The notes under the pieces: model-generated | The model's database searches: none | What the model was told of the DNA's origin: nothing | Seen by the model: only the letters and a program-made list of their open reading frames with translations | Translations under genes and position numbers: made by a program | Assembly (NCBI GenBank): GCA_030681645.1 | Contig: JAUXRX010000002.1 | Span: 124,001-188,000, forward strand | Direction of reading: 5' to 3' | DNA from: Archangium sp. | Lineage (GTDB): Bacteria; Myxococcota; Myxococcia; Myxococcales; Myxococcaceae | DNA: 64,000 bases | Shown here: positions 8,239-20,098 of the stretch, piece by piece | Layout of the letters: every line of letters starts with the position of its first letter | How positions within the stretch are numbered: position 1 is the first letter of the stretch

Positions 8239-9300
8239 ATGCGCATTCTTGCCCCATTTCTTCTCTCGCTCTCTCTCGTCCTCATGGGGTGCCCCGGGAT
8301 GACCAGCCAGGACGCGGGCGTCGATGCAGGCCCTGAGCTTTCGCACTTCAGTTTCTTCGTCACCAGCCTGCGCGCGCTCCAGGAGCTCTCCAACGATCAG
8401 GCCGGGTTTGGCGGAGACCTTCGCTACGGAGAGACCGGGCCCGGCGCCGGCTTGCGCGGGGCCGACAAGCTGTGCGCGGCGATCGCCGAACGGAGCATGC
8501 CTGGTTCGTCGAGCAAGCAGTGGCGCGCCTTCCTGAGCGCGACCACTGACGGAACCGGCGCGGCGGTCCACGCCATCGATCGCATCGGCAATGGGCCCTG
8601 GTACGACCGCACTGGCCGGCTGCTGGCCTCCTCGCGGGGAAACCTCCTCTCCGAGCGGCCTCTCGGTGGCGACCCGGCCATCCGCGACGACTTCCCCAAC
8701 GAGGACGGCGTGCCCAACCACGCCCCCGACCCCACCGTCGGCCCGGTCGACAACCACGACATGCTCACCGGCACCAACGAACGCGGGCAGCTGTACGGGC
8801 CTCGTTCGACGTGCCTGGACTGGACGAGCAACAGCGGCGACGTTGCACTCGAAGGGAAACCGCGGGTCGGCCACTCCTGGCCTCGCAGCGACCTCGGAGG
8901 CATGGACGGCGGCTTTCCCGACTTCGACGGCGGTTTCCCCGACTTCGATGGCGGCTTCCCCGGCTTTCCCGACGCCGGAGGTGACTGCGCTGGCCTCGTA
9001 CCGGGGGCCTCCTGCAGCTTGACCGTGATGGGGATGACCATCACCGGCTCGTGCATGGCTGGGCCCGGCGGCCTGACGTGCCGGCCGTCCATGGCTGGGT
9101 TCGATGGTGGCGGCTTCCCCTTCCCGCCTGACGCCGGGATCTCGACGACCGGCATCAACAACTGGATGTCGTCACTCGACGAGTCCGGCTGCGCTCCGGG
9201 CGTCAACCTGATCGAGACGGGCGGTCCCTCGCCGACGCAGACCACGGTCGGCTCCGGAGGGGGCTACGGCGGCTTCTACTGTTTCGCGCTGACGCCGTGA
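8239..9300 (+). CDS. Secreted lipoprotein with a possible lectin-like domain
   Basis: The 353-residue product has a lipoprotein signal (MRILAPFLLSLSLVLMGC; lipobox LMGC) followed by a short Asp/Ala linker. The mature part contains GLRGADKLCAAIA, KQWRAFLSA and CLDWTSNSGD, an arrangement reminiscent of lectin-like or endostatin-like modules in myxobacterial secreted proteins, where Cys residues frame a Trp-rich core. That assignment is tentative. A low-complexity segment with three copies of DGGFPDF or close variants follows, and then a second part ending in GGGYGGFYCFALTP. It lies 32 bp after the TolC-like gene in the same direction and may be co-transcribed, but a role in efflux is not implied by sequence. 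Confidence 0.75.
   Translation: MRILAPFLLSLSLVLMGCPGMTSQDAGVDAGPELSHFSFFVTSLRALQELSNDQAGFGGDLRYGETGPGAGLRGADKLCAAIAERSMPGSSSKQWRAFLSATTDGTGAAVHAIDRIGNGPWYDRTGRLLASSRGNLLSERPLGGDPAIRDDFPNEDGVPNHAPDPTVGPVDNHDMLTGTNERGQLYGPRSTCLDWTSNSGDVALEGKPRVGHSWPRSDLGGMDGGFPDFDGGFPDFDGGFPGFPDAGGDCAGLVPGASCSLTVMGMTITGSCMAGPGGLTCRPSMAGFDGGGFPFPPDAGISTTGINNWMSSLDESGCAPGVNLIETGGPSPTQTTVGSGGGYGGFYCFALTP
8905..8967 (+). repeat. Three 21-bp tandem repeats encoding DGGFPDF
   Basis: Units at 8905-8925, 8926-8946 and 8947-8967 read GACGGCGGCTTTCCCGACTTC with a few third-base changes; the last unit changes DF to GF. The in-frame 21-bp period gives a flexible Asp/Gly/Phe linker and is a likely site of unit-number change between strains. 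Confidence 0.9.
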
Positions 9301-9345
9301 TTCCCTGCCCGGGCTGGGGCTTTCTTTCCGGGTAGGATCGAGCGA

Positions 9346-10635
9346 GTGCTCCCCTCTCGAGGAATCGCCTTGGCCGAATACTCATCGGAGTTCGATTTCG
9401 TCGAAGACGACTCAGGCGGCAGGTTCGTCACCGTCGGCGGACCGCTGCTGCAGCTCCGGGCGCACCTCTCGAGGGGCGACATCGACGCCGCGGTGGCCCT
9501 CTACGAAGAGAGTGCCGGGGCGGCGCGAGACGGCTTGATCGAAGAGGCCAAGAGCGCCTCCTTCGAACTGAAGAAGGCGATCAGCCTGATGCTGGTGAAA
9601 GCGCGCGACTTCGCCGGCGCAGGCCTCGTGTTCGAGCTGGCGCGACTCGAGAACGAGGCGGCCAAGAACTACGAGCAGGCAGGCAGCTGGGCACCTGCCG
9701 CCGCCTGCTACGAGCGGTCGGGCGAGCTGCTCAAGGCCGCGGTGTGTTTCGAGCGGGCCGGCAAGGTCTCCCGCGCGATCGAGCTCTACCAGTCTGCCGG
9801 CGCGAAGGAGCCCCTCGCAGAGTGCCTCGCGCGCCAGCGCCGCTTCGACGAGGCCGCGGTGATCTACCAGGGCCTCGGCAACACGCACGCCGAGGTCGAG
9901 GTGCTCCGGGCCGCGGTGCAGGGGCGCCTGGGCGGCCTGGGCACGGTCAAGCGGCTCGCCCAGCTCATGGTGCAGTATGGCCACGCGCCGAAAGCGGCCG
10001 ACCTGTTGATGGACACCGTACGCAACGTCGCCGAGGCCCGCCGCGACCGCAGCTTCCTCGAGCTGGTCGCGCAGGGCCTCGAGGTGACCAACAGACCCGA
10101 TGCGGCCGCGAAGGTGCGCAACAAGATCGGTCTCCTCTCGGCGCCGGGCCTCGAGAGTGCCCCGCCCACCCCCACGCTCGTCGCGGCCGCCTCGAAGCCG
10201 ACTCCCGAGGGGTATGGCTTCCTCAAGGCGCTCCCGATGTTCGCCGAGCTCTCGCTGCCTGACATGAAGGTGCTCTACCGCTCGTGCAGCGAGCTCCAGT
10301 TCGCGGCCGGCGAGCACCTGGTGGACATCGGCCAGCCGGGCAAGGGCCTGTTCGTGATCGTCGACGGCATGGTCGAGGTCTACGGCGGTCCCGACGCCGG
10401 GTCCCGCCTGCTCAACACGATGGGCCCCGGGGCGCACGTGGGAGAGATCTCGCTGCTGCGAGACACCCCGACCTCGGCCCGCGTGACTGCCCGCACCGCG
10501 GTGAAGACCCTCTTCGTCTCTCGGGGCGCGTTCACCGACTACCTCGCCAACAACCCTGCCGCGGCGCTCTGCATCTACCGGCTGTTCACCCAGAACCTCG
10601 CCGATCGCGTGCGGGCGCTCAGCGCGGCCCGCTGA
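9346..10635 (+). CDS. TPR-like repeat protein with C-terminal cyclic nucleotide-binding domain
   Basis: The N-terminal 280 residues (of 429) are Ala/Glu-rich helical repeats with recurring YEQAG, YERSG, FERAG and YQSAG patterns, typical of TPR or related solenoids. Residues about 300-425 form a CRP-like cyclic nucleotide-binding domain, with the beta-roll and a phosphate-binding cassette GEISLLRDTPTSARVTA. There is no DNA-binding helix-turn-helix after it, so it is not a CRP-type transcription factor; it more likely senses cAMP or cGMP and acts through protein contacts. Start choice is uncertain: GTG 9346, or TTG 9370 (LAEYSSE, giving 421 residues), which has an AGGA element upstream. Neighbours give no clear partner. 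Confidence 0.85.
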   Translation: MLPSRGIALAEYSSEFDFVEDDSGGRFVTVGGPLLQLRAHLSRGDIDAAVALYEESAGAARDGLIEEAKSASFELKKAISLMLVKARDFAGAGLVFELARLENEAAKNYEQAGSWAPAAACYERSGELLKAAVCFERAGKVSRAIELYQSAGAKEPLAECLARQRRFDEAAVIYQGLGNTHAEVEVLRAAVQGRLGGLGTVKRLAQLMVQYGHAPKAADLLMDTVRNVAEARRDRSFLELVAQGLEVTNRPDAAAKVRNKIGLLSAPGLESAPPTPTLVAAASKPTPEGYGFLKALPMFAELSLPDMKVLYRSCSELQFAAGEHLVDIGQPGKGLFVIVDGMVEVYGGPDAGSRLLNTMGPGAHVGEISLLRDTPTSARVTARTAVKTLFVSRGAFTDYLANNPAAALCIYRLFTQNLADRVRALSAAR

Positions 10636-10640
10636 CCATC

Positions 10641-10704
10641 GGCCGGCCCTCCTTCATCCTGAATGAACACGCCATCACTCTGACGTGAACGACCAGGGCC
10701 GGCC
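10641..10704. repeat. Perfect 10-bp inverted repeat in the intergenic gap
   Basis: GGCCGGCCCT at 10641-10650 is matched by AGGGCCGGCC at 10695-10704, with a 44-base spacer that itself holds TTCAT/ATGAA. The structure begins six bases after the upstream stop codon. It could be a transcript-end hairpin without a T-run, or an operator; the sequence does not decide. Confidence 0.5.
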
Positions 10705-10845
10705 CGCGCCAAACCGTTTCATTCGTTGGGGTTCGGGCGTGGTCCCCGAAGTGCAGCACGGTCGCCCATGACCTCGAGCCAGCGCGTCGCCCGACTGAGT
10801 ACCCGCGCGTGGCAACCCGCTGCCGTCTGACCGGGGGCCTGCGTC

Positions 10846-13800
10846 GTGAACTTCCTCTTCCGCTCGCGACCTCCCGCCGAGTCCGTCCCGCTGCGAGGGG
10901 AACTGCTCAGCCTCGAGAGCCTGGAGGAGCGCGCCCGGACGCTCGCCGGCGTCTTCACCATCTCGAGGGCACCCCGCCCTGTCCGCCACGACGTGCTCGC
11001 GCGGCTGACGGACAACCTCGAGGTGCTGCGGGGCGCCTACCGGCTGCTCGCCGATGACACGCGCCGGGCAGAGGTGGTCGACCCGGCGGTCGAGTGGCTG
11101 CTCGACAACTTTCCCCTGATCGAGGCGCAGGCCCGCGCGCTGCGGCACGACCTTCCCATGCGCTACTACCGCAAGCTGCCGCGGCTCGCGCCCCGCGAGC
11201 TGGCCGGGAAGGCGCGCGTCTACGCCATGGCGGTCGAGTTGATCAGGCACGGCGATGGCCGCCTCGACTCCGAGCGCCTCACCCGCTTCGTCTTCGCCTA
11301 CCAGACGGTGGCGCCGCTGGCCCTCGGCGAGCTCTGGGCCTGGCCGATCATGCTCAAGCTCGCGCTGATCGAGAACCTGAGGATCCTGACCGAGGGCATG
11401 CTGCGAGCGCGCGCGGCGCGATCGCTCGCCGGCGCCGCGCTCGCCCGCCTGGAGTCGGGTGCTTCCTCGCTGCCGCTCCCCGTGCCGCTGCACAGCGCGT
11501 TCGTCGCCGAGGTCCACCAGCGCATGCGCGAATTCGACCCCCGCATCGCAGCGCTGCACGCCCAGATCGAAGAGGCGCTCTCGGCCACCGGCTCCACCTC
11601 GGAAGACGCGCTCCGCTCGGAATACCAGCGGCAGGCCACGGACCAGGCCTCGACCGGCAACTCCATCACCAGCCTGCGGCTGTGCTCCACGCTCGACTGG
11701 AGCGCCTTCGTCGAGCAGGTCAGCCTCGTCGATCAGATCCTCCGCAGAGACCCCACCGGCGACTACGCCCGCATGGACTTCCAGAGCCGTGATCGCTACC
11801 GCCACGTGGTCGAGGAGCTGGCGGACACCACCGGAGAAGCCCAGGTGCAGGTCGCCCTGCGCGCCGTCGCCAGCGCCCGCGAAGCGTCGTCACGGGACCC
11901 CCGCAGCGTGGCCGCCCACGTGGGTGATCACCTCGTCGGCAAGGGCCTGCCCGGCCTGGAACTCGACGTCGCCTACCGGCCGCCCCGCCTCGAGGCGCTG
12001 CGGCGGCTCCTCTTCCGCAACGCGACCTTCACCTACCTCGCGAGCATCGGGCTGGTGACGGCGCTCGCCGCGGCGGCCGCGGGGAAATACGCCCAGGCGA
12101 CCGGCAACCCGCAGCTCGCCCTGGCCGCGGTGCTGCTCGCCCTCATCCCCGCAACGGAGCTGGCGGTGCTGGTGGTGCAGCGGCTGGGCTCGGCCCTGGT
12201 CTGTCCGCGCCTGCTGCCGCGCATCGAGTTCAAGGCCGGCGTCCCCGACGACGCCCGCACCATGGTGATCGTCCCCACGCTGCTGGGCAGCCTCGCCGCC
12301 GTGGATCATCAGCTCGAGCACCTCGAGGTGCAGGCGCTGGGCAACCTGGATCCCAACATCACCTTCGCGCTGCTCAGTGACTTCAACGACGCCGCCACCG
12401 CCACGGTCGACGGCGACGACGCCATCGTCGCTGCGGCTCGCGCCGGCATCGAGGCGCTCAACCGCAAGCACGGCACCGACCGCTTCTACCTCTTTCACCG
12501 CGACCGCCAGTGGAACGCCAGGGAAGGCGTCTTCATGGGGTGGGAACGCAAGCGCGGGAAGATCGAAGAATTCAACCGCCTGTTGCGCGGCGCCAATGAC
12601 ACCCACTTCACGGTGCAGATCGGCAACCTCGAGCGGCTCCCGCAGGTCCGCTATGCGCTGACGCTCGACTCCGACTCACGGCTCCCGCGCAACGCTGCGC
12701 GCACGCTGATCGGCATCATCTCGCACCCGCTCAACCGCCCGGTCTTCGACCCGAAGTCGGGCCGGGTGATCGAAGGCTTCGGCATTCTCCAGCCGCGCAT
12801 CAGCGTCACGCTCTCCAGCTCGGTCGGCTCGCTCTTCGCCCGCGTCTACGCGGGGCACACGGGCGTGGACCCCTACACCACCGCCGTCTCCGACACCTAC
12901 CAGGACCTCTTCGGCGAAGGGGTCTTCACCGGGAAAGGGCTCTACGACGTCGACGCCTTCAACTCCGCGGTCGACGGGCGGGTGCCCGAGAACGCGCTGC
13001 TCTCGCACGATCTCTTCGAGGGGCTGTACGCCCGCACCGCCCTGGTGTCGGACGTGGAGCTGGTCGACGACTATCCCTCCAACCTGCTCGCCCACGCGCG
13101 CCGGCAGCACCGCTGGGTGCGCGGCGACTGGCAGATCCTCCTCTGGCTGCTGCCAGTCGTGCCCACCCGGTCGGGCTTCACCCGCAACACGCTGCCGCTG
13201 ATCAGCAAGTGGAAGATCCTCGACAACCTCCGCCGCAGCCTGGTCGCGCCCGCGCTGCTGGCCCTCTTCGCCGCGGCGTGGACGGTGCTGCCCGGCAGTC
13301 CCCTCGTCTGGACCGCGGCAGCGCTGTGCGTCGTGGCCTTTCCGCTGGCGACCGCGCTGGCGCACCTGGCCCTGCAGGCGGGCGGGCGGGGGCCGGTGCG
13401 GGTCTACGTGCGCGGGGTCGTCGAAGAGCTGAGCACCTCGTCGGCCCAGGCCTTCCTCACCCTCGCCTTCCTGCCGTACCACGCGTGGGAGATGGTGGAC
13501 GCCATCGCCCGGACCCTGGTGCGCGTGGTCTTCACGCAGCGCAAGCTGCTCGACTGGGAGACCGCAGCCTCGCAGGCAGCCCGGGCGCTGCGGCGCGACG
13601 GCGTAGGCGCCTTCTTCCACACCATGGCCTCGAGCGTGGTGGCGGCGGCAGGCCTGGGCGCGCTGGTGGCGGTGCTGCGGCCGCAGGGCTTGCCGCTCGC
13701 CTCGCCCTTCCTGGTGCTGTGGGCCTCGGCGCCGTACCTGGCGTGGGTGCTCAGCAGGCCGGTGGGGCGGGCCCGCCCCGTGCTCACGGCCGATGACCGC

Positions 13801-16800
13801 GCCCTGCTCCTCGAGCTGGCGCACAAGAACTGGCTCTACTTCGAGACGCTGGCCGGGGACGAAGATCACGGCCTGCCTCCCGACAACTTCCAGGAGAGCC
13901 CACCCCGAATCGCCCACCGCACCTCGCCCACCAACATCGGCATGGGGCTCCTGTCCACGCTCGCCGCCAGCGACCTCGGCTTCATCACGGTGGCCTCCGC
14001 TGTGGCTCGGCTGGAACAGACCCTCGGCACCGTGGAGTCGCTCGAGCGCCACGAAGGCCACCTGCTCAACTGGTACGACACCCAGAACCTCGCGCCGCTT
14101 TCCCCGCGCTACGTCTCGACGGTCGACAGCGGAAACCTCGCCGGCGCGCTGATCGCGCTCGCCGAAGGCTGCCGCGGGCTGGCCATCGAACACCCGGCGC
14201 TGGCCGAGCGCCTCGCCTCGCTCGCGCAGCGCGCCGGCGCCCTGGCCGAGGGGATGCGGTTCGGTTTCCTCTACGACTCCGTTCGGGGCTTGTTCTCGAT
14301 CGGCTTCCGGTTGGCCGACGCCAACGGGCCTGGCCAGCTCGACGGCTACTTCTACGATCTGCTCGCCTCTGAAGCGCGCCTGGCCAGCTTCTTCGCCATC
14401 GCCAAGGGAGACGTACCGCAGAGCCACTGGTTTCACCTCGGCCGCCTGGTGGTGAGCGTCGAGGGCGTGCCCACGCTCTTGTCGTGGAGCGCCACGATGT
14501 TCGAGTACCTGATGCCGCTGCTGCTGATGCGCAGCTATCCGGGGACGCTGCTCGACCAGGCCTGCCGCATGGCCGTGTGGCGCCAGCGCGACTACGGGCG
14601 CGAGCGTTCGCTGCCGTGGGGCATCTCCGAGTCGGCCTACAACCTCGTCGATCTGCAGGGGCACTACCAATACAAGGCCTTCGGCGTGCCGGGGCTGGGC
14701 CTCAAGCGCGGGCTCGAGGAAGAGCTCGTGGTCGCGCCCTATGCGACCGCGCTGGCAGCGATGGTGGACCCGGACGCGGCGCTGAAGAACTTCCGCGCGC
14801 TGAGCGCGGTCGGGGCCGAGGGCCGCCTCGGGTACTACGACGCCATCGACTACACCGTGCGGAAACCCGCAGAAACCGACGTGCCCACCGCAAAGGGAAG
14901 CGGCCCCGTCCCCGGCGTCATCATCAAGACCTGGCTGGCCCACCACCAGGGCATGAGCCTGGTGGCCCTCACCAACGTGCTCAAGAACGACGTGATGGTC
15001 GACCGGTTCCACCACGACCGCCGCATGCAGGCGACCGAGCTGCTCCTGCAAGAGCGCATTCCCCGCAGGGCGCCTGTGATTGAACCCCGCCCCGACGACC
15101 CGACCCGGGTCACCACCACCGGCCTGCCGCAGCGCTCGCCGCGGCGAATCCGTTCACCGCACACTCCGCACCCGCGCGCGCAGATCCTCTCGAACGGCGC
15201 GTACGTGGCCATCGTCACCAGCGCCGGGGGAGGCTCGAGTCTGTGCCGCGACCGCGCCGTCACCCGCTGGCGCGAAGACCGCACCAGCGACCCGGGCAGT
15301 CAGTTCGTCTACCTGCGCGACGTGCACGGAGGCCAGGTCTGGTCGGCGGCGCACCAGCCCATCGGCAAGCTCGCCGACAGCTACCTGGTGGAGTTCCTGA
15401 GCGAGAAGGTGATCTTCGAGCGGCGCGATCACGACATCGAGACCCGGCTGGAGATCGCCGTCTCGCCCGAAGACGATGCCGAGGTCCGGCGAGTGTCCGT
15501 GACCAACCGCAGCAGCCGCCCCCGGGAACTCGAGCTCACCAGCTTCGTCGAGCTGGCCCTGTCCGATCTGGCGTCCGATGTCGCGCACCCCGCCTTCGGG
15601 AAGCTCTTCATCGAGACCGAGTGGATCGCCGAGAGCGCCGCGCTGATCGCCCAGCGGCGCCCCCGCGCCTCAACCGACCCCGCCCGGTTCGCCTTCCACG
15701 TGTTGTCGATCGACGGCCGCGCGCAGGCGCAGGTCGAGTGGGAGACCGACCGGATGGTCTTTCTGGGCCGTGGTCGCGGACCAGACGACCCGCAGGCGCT
15801 CGACGGCCGGCCGCTCTCGGGCGCCACCGGCGCCGTGCTCGACCCGATCTTCAGCCTGCGCACCCGGCTTCGCCTGGCCCCGGGCGCCTTCGCCCGGCTC
15901 TCGTTCACGACCGGCGTGGCCAGCGACGAGAACGCGGCCCGCGCGTTGGCGCGCAAGTACCACGAGCCCGGGGTGGCAGCGCGGACCTTCGCGCTCGCCT
16001 ACACCCACGTGCAGGTGTCGTTGCGGCACCTGGGCATCTCCGCGGAGGAGGCGCAGCTCTTCGAGCGCCTGGGCTCGCGCGTCTTCTTCTCCGATGGCTC
16101 GCTGCGCGCGGACGAGCAGGACTTCGCGGGCGGCACGCTGGGCCAGGCGGGGTTGTGGCGCCACGGCATCTCGGGCGATCTGCCGATCGTGCTGTTGCGG
16201 GTGGCGTCGCCGGACGGCCTTCCGCTGGTGCGGCAGGTGCTCACCGCTCAGGAGCGATGGCGCCTCAAGGGCCTCAAGACCGAGGTGGTGATCGTCAACG
16301 AGCACCCGGTGACGTACCGCGACGAGCTGCACGAGCAGCTGACCCAGGCGGTCGCCGGGGGCCCGTGGGGCGGGTGGAAGGGGAAGCCCGGGGGCATCTA
16401 CCTGCTGCGCGGCGACGGCCTGCCCGGGGCCGAGCGCCAGCTGCTCCACGGCGTGGCGCGGGCCGTGCTGTCGAGCGAGGCAGGCTCGTTGGCCGAACAG
16501 CTCGACCGCCACCAGGCGCACGTGCCCGCGGCGCTCGAGTTCCCGATCACCGACGAGCCTGGTGAAGGCGAGGGGCTGCCGTTGCCCGCGCGCGTGATGG
16601 AGAACGGCCTGGGGGGCTTCAGCCCCGACGGCCGGGAGTACGTGGTGGTGCTCGAGGGCCAGCGCGAGACCCCGCTGCCGTGGAGCAACGTCATCGCCAA
16701 CCCGCACTTCGGGACGCTGATCACCGCGAGCGGAGCGGCCTCGACCTGGTCGGAGAACAGCCGGGAAAACCGGCTCACCCACTTTGCCAATGATCCAGTG

Positions 16801-19023
16801 ACCGACCCGACGGCCGAGGCCCTCTTCGTCCGCGACGAGGAAGATCAGAAGGTGTGGGGGGCCACGCCCGCGCCGCTGCGTCGCACCTCGCGCTCCCCGC
16901 GCTGGGTGATCCGCCACGGCGCAGGGGTGAGCCGCTTCCAACGCAAGGCGAACGGGTTCGAGCAGGAGCTGACGGTCTTCGTGGCCACGGAAGCGCCGGT
17001 GAAGCTGTCGCTGCTGAGCATCACCAACCACTCGGCACGCCCGCGGCGCCTGAGCCTCTTCGCCTACAACGACTGGGCGCTGGCCCCGCCCCGGCCCGGC
17101 CTGCCCCAGTTCGTCGAGACCGAGCAGCACGCGAGCAGCGGGGCGGTGCTGGCGCACAGCGTCTACAACGAGCAGTACCGCGACCGGGTCGCCTTTGCCG
17201 CCTCGAGCGCGCCGCTCGTCTCGGCGACCGGAGACCGGACGGAGTTTCTGGGCACCAACGGCTCGCTGCAGCGCGCCGCGGGCCTGCTCGCCGAGCGCTT
17301 GTCCAACCGCTTCGGGGCCGGCCTCGATCCCTGCGCCGCCCTGCAGACGGTGGTGGAGCTGGCCCCGGGCGAGACGCACGAGGTGGTCTTCCTGCTGGGC
17401 CAGGGGCGCGACCGATCGCAGGCCCTCGAGCTGGTGCAGCGCTTCGCGAACGTGGCGGCGGCGCGGGCTGAGCTTCTGGCGGTGGAATCGTTCTGGGACG
17501 AGACCCTCGAGACGGTGCGCGTCTCCACGCCCGATGACTCGTTCGATCTGCTCACCAACCGCTGGCTGCTCTACCAGTCGCTGGCCTGCCGTGTCTGGGC
17601 GCGCTCGGGCTACTACCAGTCGAGCGGCGCCTATGGTTTCCGCGATCAACTGCAGGACGTGATCTCGCTGGTCCTCGTCAGGCCCGACCTGGCGCGGGAA
17701 CACATTCTGCGCGCGGCGGGCCGTCAGTTCATCGAAGGGGACGTGCAGCATTGGTGGGACCCCGCCACCGGCCGCGGCATCCGCACCCGCAACTCCGACG
17801 ACGTGCTCTGGCTGGCCTGGGCGGTGGCTCACTACACGCAGGTCACTGGAGACCGCGACGTGCTCGACGAGGTCATCCCCTGGCTCGAGGCGCCGCTGCT
17901 GAATCCAGGCGAGGCAGAGTGCTTCGGCCAGCCAACCGTCTCGACCCAGAGCGGCACGCTCTTCGAGCACGCCCTGCGGGCCATCGACCGGGGCACCACC
18001 TCGGGCGCGCACGGGCTGCCGCTGATCGGCAACGGCGATTGGAACGACGGCCTCAACCGGGTCGGGCACGAGGGCCGGGGCGAGAGCGTCTTCGTGGGCT
18101 GGTTTCTGCACTCGGTGCTCGGCACCTTCGCGCCCCTGTGCGACCTCCGCGCCGAGCCTCGGCGGGCCAGCCGCTATCGCGCCGAGAGGGAGCGACTGGG
18201 CCGATCCCTCGAGCAGAGCTGGGACGGCGCCTGGTACCGGCGCGGCTACTACGACAACGGCGCTCCGCTCGGCTCGGCCCAGAGCGAGGAAGGGCAGATC
18301 GACTCGGTGGCCCAGACCTGGGCGGTGCTCTCGGGCGCCGCCCCCCCGGAGCGGGCCGAGCAGGCGATGGACTCGGTGCGCGAGCTGCTGGTGCGGCGCG
18401 CCTCACGCGTCGTCCTGCTGCTGACGCCCCCCTTCAACCGCACCGAGCACGACCCCGGCTACATCAAGGGCTACCTCCCGGGCATCCGCGAGAACGGCGG
18501 GCAATACACGCACGCGGCGCTGTGGGTGGCGATGGCGCTCGCCAGGCTCGGCGAGGGCGACGAGGCGGTGGAGCTCTTTCACATGCTCAACCCCATCAAT
18601 CACTCGCGCACCGCCACCGAGGTCAACAGATACAAGACGGAACCCTATGTGATGGCGGCCGATGTCTACGATCATCCCGCGCATCGCGGACGGGGCGGCT
18701 GGACCTGGTACACCGGCTCCGCAGGGTGGATGCATCGCGTGGCCGTCGAGGGCATCCTGGGCCTGCAGCGCGTGGGCGCGACATTCACCATCAACCCGTG
18801 CATCCCCTCGTCGTGGCCGGCCTTCAGCATCGCCTGGCGGGTGGGCCGCACCCGCTATGCCATCGTGGTGGACAACCCCGAGCGCCGCTGCCGCGACGTG
18901 GCCAGCGCCTCGGTGGATGGCCAGCCCGTCGACCCTGCTGCCATTCCGCTGGTCGACGACGGAGGTCTCCATCGCGTGCACGTCGTCCTGGGCGCGGAGC
19001 GAAGACGGGCCGCTGCGGGATGA
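10846..19023 (+). CDS. ndvB: Cyclic beta-1,2-glucan synthase (NdvB/ChvB/CGS type)
   Basis: At 2725 residues it is close to the about 2830 of rhizobial and Brucella synthases. In order: a helical N-terminal region; membrane helices near residues 395-440; a GT84 glycosyltransferase domain from about residue 470 with DSD at 608-610 and QHRWVRGDW at 754-762 (a QxxRW motif); more membrane helices near 795-845 and 925-975; a glucoamylase-like domain (about 1170-1400, with [11 protein letters not shown]); then GH94 phosphorylase modules ending in a catalytic (alpha/alpha)6 barrel with [10 protein letters not shown] (about 2395-2404), where D2401 is the likely acid. These enzymes start, extend, trim and cyclise UDP-glucose-derived beta-1,2-glucan for the periplasm. 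The start is GTG after a G-rich ribosome-binding stretch. No CgmA/NdvA-type exporter lies nearby. Confidence 0.92.
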   Translation: MNFLFRSRPPAESVPLRGELLSLESLEERARTLAGVFTISRAPRPVRHDVLARLTDNLEVLRGAYRLLADDTRRAEVVDPAVEWLLDNFPLIEAQARALRHDLPMRYYRKLPRLAPRELAGKARVYAMAVELIRHGDGRLDSERLTRFVFAYQTVAPLALGELWAWPIMLKLALIENLRILTEGMLRARAARSLAGAALARLESGASSLPLPVPLHSAFVAEVHQRMREFDPRIAALHAQIEEALSATGSTSEDALRSEYQRQATDQASTGNSITSLRLCSTLDWSAFVEQVSLVDQILRRDPTGDYARMDFQSRDRYRHVVEELADTTGEAQVQVALRAVASAREASSRDPRSVAAHVGDHLVGKGLPGLELDVAYRPPRLEALRRLLFRNATFTYLASIGLVTALAAAAAGKYAQATGNPQLALAAVLLALIPATELAVLVVQRLGSALVCPRLLPRIEFKAGVPDDARTMVIVPTLLGSLAAVDHQLEHLEVQALGNLDPNITFALLSDFNDAATATVDGDDAIVAAARAGIEALNRKHGTDRFYLFHRDRQWNAREGVFMGWERKRGKIEEFNRLLRGANDTHFTVQIGNLERLPQVRYALTLDSDSRLPRNAARTLIGIISHPLNRPVFDPKSGRVIEGFGILQPRISVTLSSSVGSLFARVYAGHTGVDPYTTAVSDTYQDLFGEGVFTGKGLYDVDAFNSAVDGRVPENALLSHDLFEGLYARTALVSDVELVDDYPSNLLAHARRQHRWVRGDWQILLWLLPVVPTRSGFTRNTLPLISKWKILDNLRRSLVAPALLALFAAAWTVLPGSPLVWTAAALCVVAFPLATALAHLALQAGGRGPVRVYVRGVVEELSTSSAQAFLTLAFLPYHAWEMVDAIARTLVRVVFTQRKLLDWETAASQAARALRRDGVGAFFHTMASSVVAAAGLGALVAVLRPQGLPLASPFLVLWASAPYLAWVLSRPVGRARPVLTADDRALLLELAHKNWLYFETLAGDEDHGLPPDNFQESPPRIAHRTSPTNIGMGLLSTLAASDLGFITVASAVARLEQTLGTVESLERHEGHLLNWYDTQNLAPLSPRYVSTVDSGNLAGALIALAEGCRGLAIEHPALAERLASLAQRAGALAEGMRFGFLYDSVRGLFSIGFRLADANGPGQLDGYFYDLLASEARLASFFAIAKGDVPQSHWFHLGRLVVSVEGVPTLLSWSATMFEYLMPLLLMRSYPGTLLDQACRMAVWRQRDYGRERSLPWGISESAYNLVDLQGHYQYKAFGVPGLGLKRGLEEELVVAPYATALAAMVDPDAALKNFRALSAVGAEGRLGYYDAIDYTVRKPAETDVPTAKGSGPVPGVIIKTWLAHHQGMSLVALTNVLKNDVMVDRFHHDRRMQATELLLQERIPRRAPVIEPRPDDPTRVTTTGLPQRSPRRIRSPHTPHPRAQILSNGAYVAIVTSAGGGSSLCRDRAVTRWREDRTSDPGSQFVYLRDVHGGQVWSAAHQPIGKLADSYLVEFLSEKVIFERRDHDIETRLEIAVSPEDDAEVRRVSVTNRSSRPRELELTSFVELALSDLASDVAHPAFGKLFIETEWIAESAALIAQRRPRASTDPARFAFHVLSIDGRAQAQVEWETDRMVFLGRGRGPDDPQALDGRPLSGATGAVLDPIFSLRTRLRLAPGAFARLSFTTGVASDENAARALARKYHEPGVAARTFALAYTHVQVSLRHLGISAEEAQLFERLGSRVFFSDGSLRADEQDFAGGTLGQAGLWRHGISGDLPIVLLRVASPDGLPLVRQVLTAQERWRLKGLKTEVVIVNEHPVTYRDELHEQLTQAVAGGPWGGWKGKPGGIYLLRGDGLPGAERQLLHGVARAVLSSEAGSLAEQLDRHQAHVPAALEFPITDEPGEGEGLPLPARVMENGLGGFSPDGREYVVVLEGQRETPLPWSNVIANPHFGTLITASGAASTWSENSRENRLTHFANDPVTDPTAEALFVRDEEDQKVWGATPAPLRRTSRSPRWVIRHGAGVSRFQRKANGFEQELTVFVATEAPVKLSLLSITNHSARPRRLSLFAYNDWALAPPRPGLPQFVETEQHASSGAVLAHSVYNEQYRDRVAFAASSAPLVSATGDRTEFLGTNGSLQRAAGLLAERLSNRFGAGLDPCAALQTVVELAPGETHEVVFLLGQGRDRSQALELVQRFANVAAARAELLAVESFWDETLETVRVSTPDDSFDLLTNRWLLYQSLACRVWARSGYYQSSGAYGFRDQLQDVISLVLVRPDLAREHILRAAGRQFIEGDVQHWWDPATGRGIRTRNSDDVLWLAWAVAHYTQVTGDRDVLDEVIPWLEAPLLNPGEAECFGQPTVSTQSGTLFEHALRAIDRGTTSGAHGLPLIGNGDWNDGLNRVGHEGRGESVFVGWFLHSVLGTFAPLCDLRAEPRRASRYRAERERLGRSLEQSWDGAWYRRGYYDNGAPLGSAQSEEGQIDSVAQTWAVLSGAAPPERAEQAMDSVRELLVRRASRVVLLLTPPFNRTEHDPGYIKGYLPGIRENGGQYTHAALWVAMALARLGEGDEAVELFHMLNPINHSRTATEVNRYKTEPYVMAADVYDHPAHRGRGGWTWYTGSAGWMHRVAVEGILGLQRVGATFTINPCIPSSWPAFSIAWRVGRTRYAIVVDNPERRCRDVASASVDGQPVDPAAIPLVDDGGLHRVHVVLGAERRRAAAG

Positions 19024-19261
19024 GGCGCTGATGAAGACCGCGCGGCTTCTGGGGCCGCTGCTGCCCTCCGGTGCTCGCGTGGTTCCGCCGGGGCTTTCCA
19101 GTTCGCCGCTCAGCGCTGCCCGCTGAGACCAGGTCGGGGTCGACCTGCGCGGGGCCTGTCGCGGGTTTGCCACCGCGAACAGCCGCACTTGCCTGGCGCG
19201 CACTGGTGACGGAGAACAAACCGATGAGCTGCAACGACGCCACTGGGCGCTGGTCCTCGCG

Positions 19262-20092
19262 ATGATCTTCGTCACGGGAGCAGGGGGAAACGTGGGGCGC
19301 GCCGTGCTCGACGCCTGCCATCAGCGTTCGTTACCGGCAGTCGGTGGGGAGCGGCGCGCGGGCGCCCACCGTCGCTTCGACTTCGAAGATCGGGACACCT
19401 GGGCCCCGGCGCTCGAGGGTTGCACTCAATTGTTTCTGCTGCGCCCACCGCCCATCTCGAAAGTGGCCGAGACGCTCAACCCCTTCGTCGACTTCGCGCG
19501 GACCCGCGGCGTGCGTCACGTCGTCTTCCTCTCCGTGCAGGGAGCAGAGTCCCGCCCGCGCATCCCTCACCACGCCGTGGAAAAGCACCTCGAGCACACC
19601 GGCGACGACTGGACGTTCCTGCGCCCCGGCTTCTTCGCGCAGAACTTCACCGACGCGTACCGCAGCGACATCATCGAGGACGACCGGGTGTACGTCCCCG
19701 CGGGCGACGGCGAGGTAGCGTTCGTCGACGTGCGTGATCTGGGACTGGTCGCAGCGCGCGTGTTTCAAGACCCCGCTCCCCACCGCCGCCAGGGGTACCG
19801 GCTCACCGGTCCGCGATGCTTCACGTTTCAGCAAGCCGCGGCGGTGCTGACCGAGGTGACGGGCCGGCCCATTCGATACGTGCCCGCGAGCATGGCCGGC
19901 TACGCGTGGCACCTCGTCGCGCGACGCCGACTGGCGCTCATGCAGGCCGTCATCCAGACGTACCTGCACGTCGGGTTGCGGCACGGCGACGCCGCGCTCG
20001 TCGACCCGCTGCTCGAGCAGCTGCTGGGGAAGCCCTCACGCGACCTCGCCCACTTTCTTCACGACTCACCTCAGGCGTGGAAGCGCACCTGA
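19262..20092 (+). CDS. NmrA-like NAD(P)-binding oxidoreductase
   Basis: This 276-residue protein opens with a Rossmann nucleotide-binding loop, MIFVTGAGGNVGRAVLDA (GxxGxxG), and continues with VVFLSVQGAE and TFLRPGFFAQNF, typical of the atypical short-chain dehydrogenases of the NmrA/HSCARG/azoreductase-like group. The usual YxxxK catalytic pair is not evident (the equivalent region reads HHAVEKHLEHT), so it may be a redox-sensing or poorly active reductase. It stands alone on the plus strand, 239 bp after the glucan synthase, and converges with the C69 peptidase gene, whose stop is only six bases away. Confidence 0.85.
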   Translation: MIFVTGAGGNVGRAVLDACHQRSLPAVGGERRAGAHRRFDFEDRDTWAPALEGCTQLFLLRPPPISKVAETLNPFVDFARTRGVRHVVFLSVQGAESRPRIPHHAVEKHLEHTGDDWTFLRPGFFAQNFTDAYRSDIIEDDRVYVPAGDGEVAFVDVRDLGLVAARVFQDPAPHRRQGYRLTGPRCFTFQQAAAVLTEVTGRPIRYVPASMAGYAWHLVARRRLALMQAVIQTYLHVGLRHGDAALVDPLLEQLLGKPSRDLAHFLHDSPQAWKRT

Positions 20093-20098
20093 GGACAC

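Noticed and set aside
10641..10704. Rho-independent terminator
   Set aside because: The inverted repeat has a 44-base spacer and no T-run, so it is listed only as a repeat.
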